Of a stretch of DNA of 64,000 nucleotides, positions 26,536 to 35,449 are shown one piece after another (within the stretch, counting starts at the first letter, position 1; each line of letters opens with the position of its first letter). A program made the position numbers and the translations under genes. A model generated the notes under the pieces. It was not told the origin of the DNA and ran no database searches. It saw nothing but the letters and a program-made list of their open reading frames with translations. This stretch comes from Clostridia bacterium. Its GTDB lineage: Bacteria > Bacillota > DAOUPZ01. The stretch covers positions 1 through 64,000 of the forward strand of contig DAOUPZ010000014.1 in the NCBI GenBank assembly GCA_030625885.1. The letters run 5' to 3'.

Positions 26536-27700
26536 AGGTACCACTATTATTTTTACCTCTTTCCTTGTTTTTATCTTTATATTAACTTTGCCTGCTTTTA
26601 GTGCAGGAGACATGGAGAGAGGAGCCGGATATTATACAGTATTAGATGAGCAAGGGCGTGAGCTTTTGGCCACTTCTCAACACTTACAACCTGGGGATCG
26701 ATTTATTTCTGCGGACAATTATGAATACCGTATCATAAAAATTAAAGGTGAAGAAGTTTATACAAAAAAATTAGGCAGCGTTAAATTAATCGATAAAAAA
26801 GCAAAATCTTTTTTAGATAGAATAAGGGGATTTTTTAAAAATAAATCCAGTGAAGAACTGGCAATTCAAGGGGTTAGTAAAAGACCCATATGTATCTATC
26901 ATACCCATAATGATGAATCTTATATTCCTTCAGATGGGGCGGATAGTATCCTTGATAAAGGTGGAATTGTTAAAGTAGGGGAAGTCATGGTGAATGCTTT
27001 CGAAAAAAATGGGGTAGCTGCAATTCACAGTAAGGTCAGCCATGCCCCCCATGATGGCATGGCATATGAGCGCTCACGTGCAACAGCAGCACAATTATTG
27101 AAAAAGATACCCATTGCCCTTATAGATGTACACCGTGATGCTGCGCCTGGTAGTAACTATGCAAAGGTTATTGAAGGAAAATCGTATACGCAAATGATGA
27201 TGGTTATGGGTAATCAAAATCCAAATTATAAATCCAATGTTGCATTTGCGAAGAAAGTAAAAGCAAGTATTGATAAAGTGTATCCTGGTTTAACGAAAGG
27301 TATTTTGATAAAAAGTGGTAAATATAATCAAGACTTATCGACTCATGCCTTTTTATTAGAAGTTGGCAGCCAGTATAATACAAGAGAATCAGCTGAACGG
27401 ACTGCAAATGCTTTTGCTGCTGCAACCAGCAGTATGATGACCGGAACAGGTGCAGAATCAGCTCAGGGGACAAATGGTGAAGAAGTAAGAGCAAATATCT
27501 CTTCAGGATTGATTTGGATTGTTATCATTGGGTTAGGGGGGAGTACGGCTTTCTTATTTTTAAATGAAGATAGAATAAGGGGCATAAAACGTAAATTACG
27601 TCAGATTAAGCGAACAGAGTTTGTTAATGCACTAAAAAATGAACCAGATATTGAAGAAGAAAGTGAAAATTTTAATCATGATGAGAAAGATATAAAATAG
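26516..27700 (+). CDS. spoIIP: Stage II sporulation protein P
   Basis: SpoIIP is an amidase/endopeptidase that digests peptidoglycan during engulfment of the forespore with SpoIID and SpoIIM. The 394-residue protein has an N-terminal membrane segment (about 10-28), the catalytic part beginning PICIYHTHNDESYIPSDG with its zinc His and Glu residues, LIDVHRDAAP and LLEVGSQYNTRESAE, and a second membrane segment near 347-365. Start TTG 26516 follows GGGAGG; an ATG at 26525 is the alternative. It overlaps the DUF1614 gene. Confidence 0.92.
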   Translation: MRNMKNRGTTIIFTSFLVFIFILTLPAFSAGDMERGAGYYTVLDEQGRELLATSQHLQPGDRFISADNYEYRIIKIKGEEVYTKKLGSVKLIDKKAKSFLDRIRGFFKNKSSEELAIQGVSKRPICIYHTHNDESYIPSDGADSILDKGGIVKVGEVMVNAFEKNGVAAIHSKVSHAPHDGMAYERSRATAAQLLKKIPIALIDVHRDAAPGSNYAKVIEGKSYTQMMMVMGNQNPNYKSNVAFAKKVKASIDKVYPGLTKGILIKSGKYNQDLSTHAFLLEVGSQYNTRESAERTANAFAAATSSMMTGTGAESAQGTNGEEVRANISSGLIWIVIIGLGGSTAFLFLNEDRIRGIKRKLRQIKRTEFVNALKNEPDIEEESENFNHDEKDIK

Positions 27701-27722
27701 AAATCTATAAGGAGGGCGATGT

Positions 27723-28613
27723 ATGGCACAGTTTTTTCAGCCTATTGTTCTAGGTATATCTTTGGGATTTGTTGCTCGGTTTTATATGCTGCGCGTTGAT
27801 TATCGTATGTATCCTACTTTTCCTCATGGGTACCAAATTCATCTATCTTTAGGGTTAATAGCAGCTGCATTGGGTGCAGTTGCTATTCCCGCTTTAAAAA
27901 CTAAAGATTATGCGGCTGTTACCTTTTTGGCTTTGGCAGCCCAACAATTTAGAGATATTCGTAATATGGAGCGGGATAGTTTGGTGAGTTTGGAACCACT
28001 GGAATTAGTGGGGCGTGGTGCTGCTTATATTGACGGAATTGCGAAGGTATTTGAAGCCCGGAATTATTTAGCAATGCTGACCGCGTTAATAACAAGTGGG
28101 ACTGCTTTATATATCAATGGATGGATAGCACTCCTGATCGGTATTGCGGCAATTATTCTATCCAGTAAGCTCATGAAAGGGGAGGTTGTAGGGAATATTG
28201 CTAAGGTAGAATCAGGAGAATTATATTTTGAGGGTGCGGATCTATTTGTTTCAGGGGTTCAAATTATGAATGTAGGACTCAAAGCCAGTCGAGAAATGAT
28301 TAGGGAAAATGGTCTGGGTGTGGTCATTGAGCCTAAAGATGATAATGCACGGGAAACATTAGGAATGATCGGACAACGTCAAGCGATTGCTCATACGGCA
28401 GCATCTGTTTTAGGTATAAGGAAAGATACGGATACCCAGGAATTTACGCCTTTGATTAGGCGAAATATTAACACAGGAAGAATTGTGATGGCAATTGTTC
28501 CCGTAGAAAAGGATACTGAAGCTTTGATTGAAGCTGTTAATAGGACACCGGTGTTGGAAAATAATAAGCGTTGTCCTTTAAAAACGCAGGCAGGACGTAT
28601 TGCCGAAGATTAG
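27723..28613 (+). CDS. YIEGIA family membrane protein
   Basis: A 296-residue protein with membrane segments in the first half (GISLGFVARFYML, LGLIAAALGAVAIPAL, LAMLTALITSGTALYI, IALLIGIAAIIL) and the family signature as YIDGIAKVFEARNYL. The C-terminal half is cytosolic and mixed alpha/beta. The family is restricted to spore-forming bacteria and is always found with the small partner that follows; the biochemical role is not established. AAGGAGGG precedes ATG 27723. Confidence 0.85.
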   Translation: MAQFFQPIVLGISLGFVARFYMLRVDYRMYPTFPHGYQIHLSLGLIAAALGAVAIPALKTKDYAAVTFLALAAQQFRDIRNMERDSLVSLEPLELVGRGAAYIDGIAKVFEARNYLAMLTALITSGTALYINGWIALLIGIAAIILSSKLMKGEVVGNIAKVESGELYFEGADLFVSGVQIMNVGLKASREMIRENGLGVVIEPKDDNARETLGMIGQRQAIAHTAASVLGIRKDTDTQEFTPLIRRNINTGRIVMAIVPVEKDTEALIEAVNRTPVLENNKRCPLKTQAGRIAED

Positions 28614-28624
28614 GAGGGGCGATT

Positions 28625-28816
28625 ATGGATACGCGATTGGCGGATACAATACTAGCAGTCGTTACGACAGATAGAGATAAAGTAGGGGGAGGGGCACCCA
28701 TTTTTTATACGGAAAATGAATATGAATTGGAAAAGGTAGCAAATATTTTACAACGTGCAACAACCAGTATGGCTCATGACTTAGGAAATGGCGTCTATAT
28801 TTTAGTAAAACATTAA
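28625..28816 (+). CDS. Small capping-complex partner of the YIEGIA protein
   Basis: A 63-residue soluble protein (MDTRLADTILAVVTTDRD...). It matches, in size, position and sequence character, the small subunit annotated alongside YIEGIA proteins in spore-formers. TAGGAGGGG lies just before ATG 28625; the frame extends upstream inside the YIEGIA gene but without that site. Function not established. Confidence 0.75.
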   Translation: MDTRLADTILAVVTTDRDKVGGGAPIFYTENEYELEKVANILQRATTSMAHDLGNGVYILVKH

Positions 28817-28886
28817 ATTAGGCATATCTTGACGAGCGAGTGATAATGGGGGATAATAGGAATATCATGGACAGGAGGGAAATCTT

Positions 28887-30257
28887 TTGCAAAAGGATCA
28901 AGGCGCATTAGTAGCAAACGTTGTAGTTGACAGCATTGCGGAAGAAGTAGAGTTGGAAAAGGGTGATAAAATAGTATCTATAAACGGATTTCCTCTCGTT
29001 GATTGGATTGATTATTGTTATTTCATTAATGAATCAGAGATTACGATGGATGTAGAAAAGCAAAATGGAGAAATGTGGGAAATAGAGATTGAAAAAGATG
29101 TTGATGAAGACCTGGGAATTGAATTTCAATTTCCTATTTTTGATGGGCTGAAAAATTGTCATAATCAATGTGTATTTTGTTTCGTTGACCAAATGCCCTC
29201 GGGCTTAAGAGAAACCCTATATATGAAAGACGATGATTACCGTTTATCATTTTTACACGGTAATTATATGACGTTAACAAACTTATCAGAAAAAGAAATT
29301 GATCGTATTATTGAGCTGAGATTGAGTCCGCTTTATATTTCTGTTCATGTGACTGATCCCCAGGTACGTTGTAAAATGATGAATAATAAACAGGCAGGTA
29401 AAATATTAAGAACATTGCAACGTTTAGCAGATGGGGGTATTTCGTTTCATACGCAGATTGTTCTTTGTCCTGATATTAATGATGGGATATTTTTAGAACA
29501 ATCCATAAAAGAATTAAGTGGTTTGTGGCCTCATATTTTATCGCTTGCAATTGTACCAGTTGGGTTAACGCGTTATCGGGAAGATTTATTTCCACTTAAA
29601 ACAGTGGATAAACGGAAGGCCCAAGAGATCATCAATCAGATACAGCCTTATCAGGAGAAATTTGAAAAAATGTGGGGATGCACGTGGGTTTATCTCTCTG
29701 ATGAATTTTATTTAATGGCTGAAGAAACGATTCCACCCAGAGATAATTATGATGATTTTCCCCAAACGGAAAATGGGGTGGGTCTTGTTCGGCTATTTTT
29801 AGATGAATTTGCTGATTATGAACCTCTTATCCCTAAAACGTTAAAAAATCCACGAGAAGTTACGCTGGTTACGGGTGTTTCAGCGGGGAAATTTTTGAGA
29901 CCTATAGTGGAAAAGCTAAAAATGATTAAAGGTTTAATGATTAATTTAGAAATTATTAAAAATAATTTTTTTGGTGATACAGTTACTGTTGCCGGTTTAA
30001 TAACAGGTGGTGATATTATCAAAGCGCTCAAGGATAAAAAACTAGGGGATGCCGTTCTGATTCCTTGGGTTATGTTAAAGGATAATCAACCTGTATTTAT
30101 AGATGATTTATCTGTATCTGAGGTTGAAAAAAGTTTAAACGTTAATATCCAGGTCATTGAAGAAACGGTGAATGATTTTTTGGATAAAATAATGGGTACC
30201 AAGGATTGGAGGAACGAGGATGTCAAAACCTGTTGTAACGATTGTAGGAAGACCTAA
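28887..30257 (+). CDS. PDZ - radical SAM-like - DUF512 protein
   Basis: A 456-residue protein with an N-terminal PDZ-like domain (about 6-60, EEVELEKGDKIVSINGFPLVDW), a central radical-SAM-like part with the cluster motif CHNQCVFCFVDQMP (C-x3-C-x2-C, about 91-104) and a C-terminal DUF512 domain (TLVTGVSAGKFLRP...). The reaction is unknown. It is conserved next to der in many Firmicutes. Start TTG 28887 behind AGGAGGG. Its last 38 nt overlap the start of der, so the two are translationally coupled. Confidence 0.88.
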   Translation: MQKDQGALVANVVVDSIAEEVELEKGDKIVSINGFPLVDWIDYCYFINESEITMDVEKQNGEMWEIEIEKDVDEDLGIEFQFPIFDGLKNCHNQCVFCFVDQMPSGLRETLYMKDDDYRLSFLHGNYMTLTNLSEKEIDRIIELRLSPLYISVHVTDPQVRCKMMNNKQAGKILRTLQRLADGGISFHTQIVLCPDINDGIFLEQSIKELSGLWPHILSLAIVPVGLTRYREDLFPLKTVDKRKAQEIINQIQPYQEKFEKMWGCTWVYLSDEFYLMAEETIPPRDNYDDFPQTENGVGLVRLFLDEFADYEPLIPKTLKNPREVTLVTGVSAGKFLRPIVEKLKMIKGLMINLEIIKNNFFGDTVTVAGLITGGDIIKALKDKKLGDAVLIPWVMLKDNQPVFIDDLSVSEVEKSLNVNIQVIEETVNDFLDKIMGTKDWRNEDVKTCCNDCRKT

Positions 30258-31548
30258 TGTAGGAAAGTCAACGCTCTTGAATCGAATTGCGCAAAAGCGC
30301 ATTGCAATCGTAGAAAATTTATCAGGTATTACAAGAGATCGGGTTTATGCTGATGGTGAATGGTTAGGAAGAGCGTTTCGTGTGGTTGATACAGGCGGTA
30401 TAGAGTTTGAGGATGATGAGCATCCAATGATGCCACAAATTATTAGGCAGGTCAATCAGGCAATTTCTGAAGCAAATGTTTTGGTGTTTGTGGTGGATGG
30501 ACGTGATGGATTAACATCTACAGATATGGAAGTCGCTGGATTATTACGGCGGTCTGGAAAACCGATTGTTCTTGCCGTTAATAAAGTTGAAAATCCGGAT
30601 AAAATAGATTTATATGAATTTTATAGGTTAGGAATAGGTGAACCGATTGCTGTTTCTGCAGAACATGGGAAGAATACGGGTGATTTACTAGATGAAATTA
30701 TTGCATATTTTCCCAAGCAACAGGAAAAAGTGGAAGAACCAGAGGATATCATTCGAATTGCTGTTGTTGGAAAGCCAAATGTGGGAAAATCATCTCTCGT
30801 TAATAAAATTTTGGGGGAAGAAAGGGTTATTGTAAGTAATATTCCCGGTACAACTCGAGATGCAATTGATGTCTATTTTGAGAAAGATGAGAATAATTAT
30901 GTATTAATAGATACAGCCGGAATGAGAAGAAAGAAGAAAGTTGAAGATCCAGTTGAATATTACAGTGTACTCCGTTCACTAAATGCTATTGAAGGTTCAG
31001 ATGTTGTTCTGATGCTAATTGATGCTGCGAGTGGTGTTACAGAGCAAGATAAAAAAATTGCTGGGTATGCACATGAAGCAGGACGCGGGATGTTGATTAT
31101 TGTTAATAAATGGGATCTGATTACAAAAGATAATGATACGACCAAGGCGTTTATTAAAAGTATTCGTGAGGAGTTAAGTTTTTTATCTTATGCACCTATT
31201 TTATTTATATCTGCTAAGACAGGGCAGCGAGTGAATAAGATTTTTGAATTGGTTAATTTTGTTGCCAATCAGCATGCCCAACGGATTAGTACGGGTTTAT
31301 TGAATGAAGTGATTCAAGAAGCGATTGTTATGAATCGGCCGCCAAGTCGTAAAGGCCAGTCACTAAAAATTCTGTATGCTACCCAGGTTGGTGTAAAGCC
31401 GCCTAAAATTGTTGTTTTTGTCAATGATCCTGAACGGCTGCACTTTTCTTATGAACGCTATTTAGAGAATAAGATTAGGGAAGCATTTGGGTTTGAGGGG
31501 ACGCCCGTTTGGTTCAGTATTAAAAAAAGGGAGAAAGAGGAGAAGTAG
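30220..31548 (+). CDS. der: Ribosome biogenesis GTPase Der (EngA)
   Basis: Essential 50S assembly factor with two tandem GTPase domains. In the 442 residues, the first P-loop is GRPNVGKST (about 8-16) with DTGG and NKVE; the second is GKPNVGKSS near residue 184 with DTAGMRRK and NKWD; the C-terminus is a KH-like RNA-binding domain (about 350-435, NRPPSRKGQSLKILYATQV). GGAGGAACG precedes ATG 30220, within the end of the DUF512 gene. plsY begins right after its stop. Confidence 0.97.
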   Translation: MSKPVVTIVGRPNVGKSTLLNRIAQKRIAIVENLSGITRDRVYADGEWLGRAFRVVDTGGIEFEDDEHPMMPQIIRQVNQAISEANVLVFVVDGRDGLTSTDMEVAGLLRRSGKPIVLAVNKVENPDKIDLYEFYRLGIGEPIAVSAEHGKNTGDLLDEIIAYFPKQQEKVEEPEDIIRIAVVGKPNVGKSSLVNKILGEERVIVSNIPGTTRDAIDVYFEKDENNYVLIDTAGMRRKKKVEDPVEYYSVLRSLNAIEGSDVVLMLIDAASGVTEQDKKIAGYAHEAGRGMLIIVNKWDLITKDNDTTKAFIKSIREELSFLSYAPILFISAKTGQRVNKIFELVNFVANQHAQRISTGLLNEVIQEAIVMNRPPSRKGQSLKILYATQVGVKPPKIVVFVNDPERLHFSYERYLENKIREAFGFEGTPVWFSIKKREKEEK

Positions 31549-31549
31549 G

Positions 31550-32158
31550 ATGGTAAAATATTTACTCTTATTTCTTATGAGTTACTTATTAGGCGCCATT
31601 CCAACTGCTTTTATTGTTGGAAAGATGGCAAAGGGAATTGATATTCGGCAACATGGGAGTGGTAATATTGGTACGACCAACGCATTTCGGGTATTAGGTA
31701 TCAAACCCGCATTGATGGTTTTAGTGGTTGATATTATTAAAGGTTTTCTAGGGGTAAAATTAGGATTCTTATTGATAGGAACTGAATGGGCAGCTATTTT
31801 TGGGGGGATATCTGCCGTTGCAGGGCATAATTGGCCCATTTATTTGAGATTTAAAGGCGGAAAAGGTGTTGCTACTGCTTGTGGTGTTATTATAGCACTT
31901 GCACCTAAAGTTATTTTGCTACTTATATTAATATGGGTTGTAATCATTTGGATTACAAAATATGTTTCACTTGCCTCTGTTATTGCTGCTTTTTCAGCCC
32001 CTATTGCCTTCTTGCTTTTTAAGCAACCTGTACCGTATGTCATTTTCTCATTTATTGTAGCTGCTTTTGTAATATATCGTCATCGCACGAATATTCAAAG
32101 ATTGCTAAAAGGACAAGAAGCAAAGGTAACCGATAAAATTAATGGGATAAGAAGGTGA
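31550..32158 (+). CDS. plsY: Acyl-phosphate:glycerol-3-phosphate acyltransferase PlsY
   Basis: First acylation of glycerol-3-phosphate at the membrane, using acyl-phosphate from PlsX. The 202-residue protein has five membrane segments and the loops SYLLGAIPTAFIVGK, HGSGNIGTTNAFRVLG and GHNWPIYLRFKGGKGVATACG that form the active site. Start ATG 31550 with GAGGAGAAG; the frame extends upstream into der. Product feeds plsC; gpsA 9 nt downstream makes its substrate. Confidence 0.95.
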   Translation: MVKYLLLFLMSYLLGAIPTAFIVGKMAKGIDIRQHGSGNIGTTNAFRVLGIKPALMVLVVDIIKGFLGVKLGFLLIGTEWAAIFGGISAVAGHNWPIYLRFKGGKGVATACGVIIALAPKVILLLILIWVVIIWITKYVSLASVIAAFSAPIAFLLFKQPVPYVIFSFIVAAFVIYRHRTNIQRLLKGQEAKVTDKINGIRR

Positions 32159-32167
32159 CAGAAATTG

Positions 32168-33211
32168 ATGAAGGAAAAAATTGCCGTGATCGGTGCTGGG
32201 AGTTGGGGAACTGCATTAGCTGTTTTATTAGCTGAAAAACAATTTTCAGTTAACCTATGGACCCGTTTTCCTGATGATGTTAAACAATTAGTTCATAATC
32301 GGGAGAATATGGATTTTCTTCCTGGAATTCACTTGCCTGATCATATTGTGCCTACATGTGATTTACAGGAAGCTGTTGCAGAAGCAGAAATTGTTTTCGT
32401 AGTTATTCCCTCTCATGCTGTTCGAGGCGTAGTCAAAAATATGGTTCCTCATTTAAATGAGAATCATATTATTGTGAGTGCAGCTAAAGGGATTGAAAAC
32501 GGTAGTTTGCTTTGTATGACACAGGTTATAAAAAGTGAATTACCGCAAAGTTTAGAACGAAATGTAGGTGCTTTATCAGGACCTAATTTAGCAAAAGAAG
32601 TCAGCATTAAATTGCCAACAACAACTGCTATTGCTTTTGACCATCTTCCTTATGCACGGCGTGTACAAGAAATTTTAATGAGTCCTTATTTTCGAGTTTA
32701 TACGAACCCTGATGTACGAGGGGTAGAATTAGGCGGTGCTTTAAAAAACATCATTGCTCTAGCAGTAGGTATTACAGATGGTCTAGGGTTTGGTGATAAT
32801 ACAAAAGCTGCTTTAATGACTCGGGGATTGGCAGAAATTTCTCGTTTGGGTATAGCGTTGGGGGCGCAGCCACTAACATTTGCTGGTTTAGCAGGTATTG
32901 GTGATTTAATTGCGACGTGTAGCAGTCCATTTAGTCGAAATCATCGTGCTGGAATAGGGTTGGGTCAAGGTAAAACGCTGGACCAAGTTTTGTCAGAGAC
33001 TAACATGGTGGTAGAAGGTGTGAGGACTACTGCTGCTGCTAGAGAGTTAGGTAAGAAAAATTCTGTAGAAATGCCAATCACGAATCAATTATATAAAGTG
33101 CTTTATGAAGATAAGCCTGCTAAAGAGGCCGTATTGGATCTTATGTTGCGAGAGGCTAAAGAAGAGATGAAAGAAATTATTGAAATGGATGTATGGTTTA
33201 AGAATAACTGA
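32168..33211 (+). CDS. gpsA: NAD(P)-dependent glycerol-3-phosphate dehydrogenase
   Basis: Reduces dihydroxyacetone phosphate to sn-glycerol-3-phosphate for phospholipids. The 347-residue protein has the Rossmann motif IGAGSWGTALAVLLAE (about 7-22), SGPNLAKEV, the catalytic Lys in ELGGALKNIIALAVGITDGLGFGDN and GLAGIGDLIATC. Start ATG 32168 lies 9 nt behind plsY, with AGAAGG upstream; TTG 32165 is adjacent but less likely. The terminator at 33211 ends the group DUF512-der-plsY-gpsA. Confidence 0.95.
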   Translation: MKEKIAVIGAGSWGTALAVLLAEKQFSVNLWTRFPDDVKQLVHNRENMDFLPGIHLPDHIVPTCDLQEAVAEAEIVFVVIPSHAVRGVVKNMVPHLNENHIIVSAAKGIENGSLLCMTQVIKSELPQSLERNVGALSGPNLAKEVSIKLPTTTAIAFDHLPYARRVQEILMSPYFRVYTNPDVRGVELGGALKNIIALAVGITDGLGFGDNTKAALMTRGLAEISRLGIALGAQPLTFAGLAGIGDLIATCSSPFSRNHRAGIGLGQGKTLDQVLSETNMVVEGVRTTAAARELGKKNSVEMPITNQLYKVLYEDKPAKEAVLDLMLREAKEEMKEIIEMDVWFKNN

Positions 33212-33238
33212 AAAACAGCCGCAGGCTGTTTTTTTTTG
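33211..33238 (+). terminator. Rho-independent terminator
   Basis: AAAAACAGCC / GGCTGTTTTT with a GCA loop and long T-run, starting at the gpsA stop codon. Confidence 0.9.
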
Positions 33239-33421
33239 TAATATTTGTCATAATGTTTCCGCTCGGACATATATATTATATTGTCATATTCTTGTTTATT
33301 GAAATTAGGAATATCTAAAATAATTTGATTTTAAAGTGATTAAAATTTAAAAAAGCTTGAAGGAGGGATGGAAAAACTTTCTTGATTTATGAATCAGATT
33401 ATATTATAGGGAGGGAATATT

Positions 33422-34900
33422 ATGGAGGAATATAATATCTTTGAGGATATTGCGAAGCGTACTGGTGGGGACATTTACATAGGGGTTGTGGGGCCTGTAA
33501 GAACTGGAAAATCAACCTTTATAAAAAGGTTTATGGATTTGACCGTATTACCACGTATTCAGGATGTTTATGATCGAGAAAGAGCTAAAGATGAATTACC
33601 CCAAAGTGGTGGTGGGCGGACAATTATGACAACCGAGCCTAAATTCATACCAAATGAAGCGGTAGCAATCGATATTGATGATAATATTAATGTAAAAGTA
33701 CGTTTGGTTGATTGTGTTGGATATACGGTGGAAGGTGCTTTAGGATATGTAGAAGATGATGGGCCTAGAATGGTTGTAACACCCTGGTTTGAAGAAGAAA
33801 TTCCATTTCAGGAAGCAGCTGAAATTGGTACTAGAAAAGTAATATCCGATCATTCTACCATTGGCATTGTTATTATTACAGATGGAAGCATTACTGAACT
33901 ACCCCGGAGTAATTATTTAGATGCTGAAGAGAGAGTGATTCGGGAGCTTCAGGAGATTAATAAACCTTATCTAGTTCTTTTAAATTCAGTTAATCCAAAT
34001 GCTAAAGATACCCAAAATTTAGCGAGTGTGCTCGCTGAAAAATATGATGTGCCAGTATTACCGGTAGATTGTGCAGAAATGTCACAAGATGATATTAACG
34101 TTATTTTAAGAGAAGTTTTATATGAATTCCCTGTTCAAGAAGTTAATATTAATTTACCAAAATGGATTGAAAAATTAGATCGTAATCATTGGTGTCGTAA
34201 ACAATTTGAAGATTCTATTAAAGAAGCAATTGGTAAAGTAAAACGGATCCGTGATGTAGAAAAGGCAGTAAAAGAGTTAGGAGAAAAAGATTTTGTTTCT
34301 GATGTCGCATTGACAACATTAAATTTAGGGCAAGGGATTTCTAATATTGAAATGTTTGCGGATAAGTCATTATTCTTTACAATTTTAGAAGAAGTCAGTG
34401 GGTTTACTATTGATGGCGAGCATCGCTTATTGGAATTGATGCGAGATCTTTCTGTTGCTAAGAAAGAATATGATAAATTTGCAACTGCCTTAAAAACAGT
34501 TAATGATACTGGATATGGTATTGTTCCACCTAGTATCGATGATATGACTTTTGAAGAGCCTGAACTTTATAAACGGGGTGGGCATTTCGGTGTAAAATTG
34601 AAAGCGAATGCACCTTCAATTCACTTAATTAAAACGGATGTAAATACTGAAGTGACACCATTTATGGGTTCAGCACGACAAAGTGAAGAACTTATTCAAT
34701 ATCTTACTGAAAAATTCGAAGCAAATCCCGAAAAATTGTGGGGAACTGAATTCTTAGGGCGTTCACTTTATGATCTGGTACGTGATGGTTTGCAGAATAA
34801 ACTATATCATATGCCTGAAAATACACAGCATAAAATTCAGAGAACGTTGCAAAAAATTGTTAATGATGGCAGCAGTAATTTAATATGCATTATATTTTAG
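33422..34900 (+). CDS. spoIVA: Stage IV sporulation protein A (spore coat ATPase)
   Basis: SpoIVA polymerises by ATP hydrolysis on the forespore surface to form the coat base layer. The 492-residue length is exactly that of the family. Walker A is GPVRTGKST (24-32); VRLVDCVGYTVEGALGYVEDDGPRMV, TPWFEEEIPFQEAAEIGTRKVI and the C-terminal ending DGSSNLICIIF are hallmark sequences, the last being the membrane-contacting tail. GGGAGGG precedes ATG 33422. The gene stands alone between terminators, fitting sporulation-specific transcription, though I could not assign a clear sigma-E promoter. Confidence 0.97.
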   Translation: MEEYNIFEDIAKRTGGDIYIGVVGPVRTGKSTFIKRFMDLTVLPRIQDVYDRERAKDELPQSGGGRTIMTTEPKFIPNEAVAIDIDDNINVKVRLVDCVGYTVEGALGYVEDDGPRMVVTPWFEEEIPFQEAAEIGTRKVISDHSTIGIVIITDGSITELPRSNYLDAEERVIRELQEINKPYLVLLNSVNPNAKDTQNLASVLAEKYDVPVLPVDCAEMSQDDINVILREVLYEFPVQEVNINLPKWIEKLDRNHWCRKQFEDSIKEAIGKVKRIRDVEKAVKELGEKDFVSDVALTTLNLGQGISNIEMFADKSLFFTILEEVSGFTIDGEHRLLELMRDLSVAKKEYDKFATALKTVNDTGYGIVPPSIDDMTFEEPELYKRGGHFGVKLKANAPSIHLIKTDVNTEVTPFMGSARQSEELIQYLTEKFEANPEKLWGTEFLGRSLYDLVRDGLQNKLYHMPENTQHKIQRTLQKIVNDGSSNLICIIF

Positions 34901-34935
34901 AAATGGGCCGCCTTTTAAGGCCCATTAAAATAGAT

Positions 34936-34969
34936 GGAGGGGAAAGCGTTTGCTTTCCCCTCCCTTTTT
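34936..34969 (+). terminator. Strong terminator after spoIVA
   Basis: GGAGGGGAAAGC / GCTTTCCCCTCC stem (12 bp) with a GTTT loop and CTTTTTG. A second hairpin, ATGGGCC / GGCCCAT (34903-34925), lies just upstream without a T-run. Confidence 0.92.
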
Positions 34970-35137
34970 GTACCATTATGTTACAATTTTAGTAATTAAA
35001 GTTTGCTTTAGGCGGTATAGGGTATAAATTTTACAAATATACTCAAGTTTAATAACTTCTGTTCTATAATTTAAAATTTTATAATAAGGTATATAAAAGA
35101 TTGAACGAAAAATTGCTGTGTATAAAGGATGATACGT

Positions 35138-35449
35138 ATGGAACAAATCATTAATAGAATTTTAAAAGGGGAGCAAGACGCTAAAGATATTCTCATTCGT
35201 GCTAAGGAAGAGCAGAAAGAGATCATAAAGAAAGCTAAAGAACAACGAGAAGTTGTTCATAAACAAATGACAGATGAAGCAGAACTAAAAGCAAATGAGA
35301 TTGTCAATGAAGCTAAAAAAAAATCGCAAGCCATTATGGATGAATATTCAAACTATCATCCTGAAAATTTTTCCTATAATGAACAAGCTTTTATTCAGAT
35401 CGTAGACGAAATCTTTGAATTGATATGGGGGATAAACAGTGATCATTAA
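35138..35449 (+). CDS. V-type ATPase subunit G/H-like peripheral stalk protein
   Basis: A 103-residue, highly charged helical protein (EQIINRILKGEQDAKDILIRAKEEQKEIIKKAKEQREVV...), with heptad-like spacing over residues 5-75 that fits the coiled-coil stalk partner of subunit E. In the prokaryotic V/A-ATPase this pair connects V1 and Vo. Being the first gene in an otherwise complete operon supports the call. Start ATG 35138; AAAGGATG lies 9 nt upstream. It overlaps subunit C by 11 nt. Confidence 0.8.
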   Translation: MEQIINRILKGEQDAKDILIRAKEEQKEIIKKAKEQREVVHKQMTDEAELKANEIVNEAKKKSQAIMDEYSNYHPENFSYNEQAFIQIVDEIFELIWGINSDH

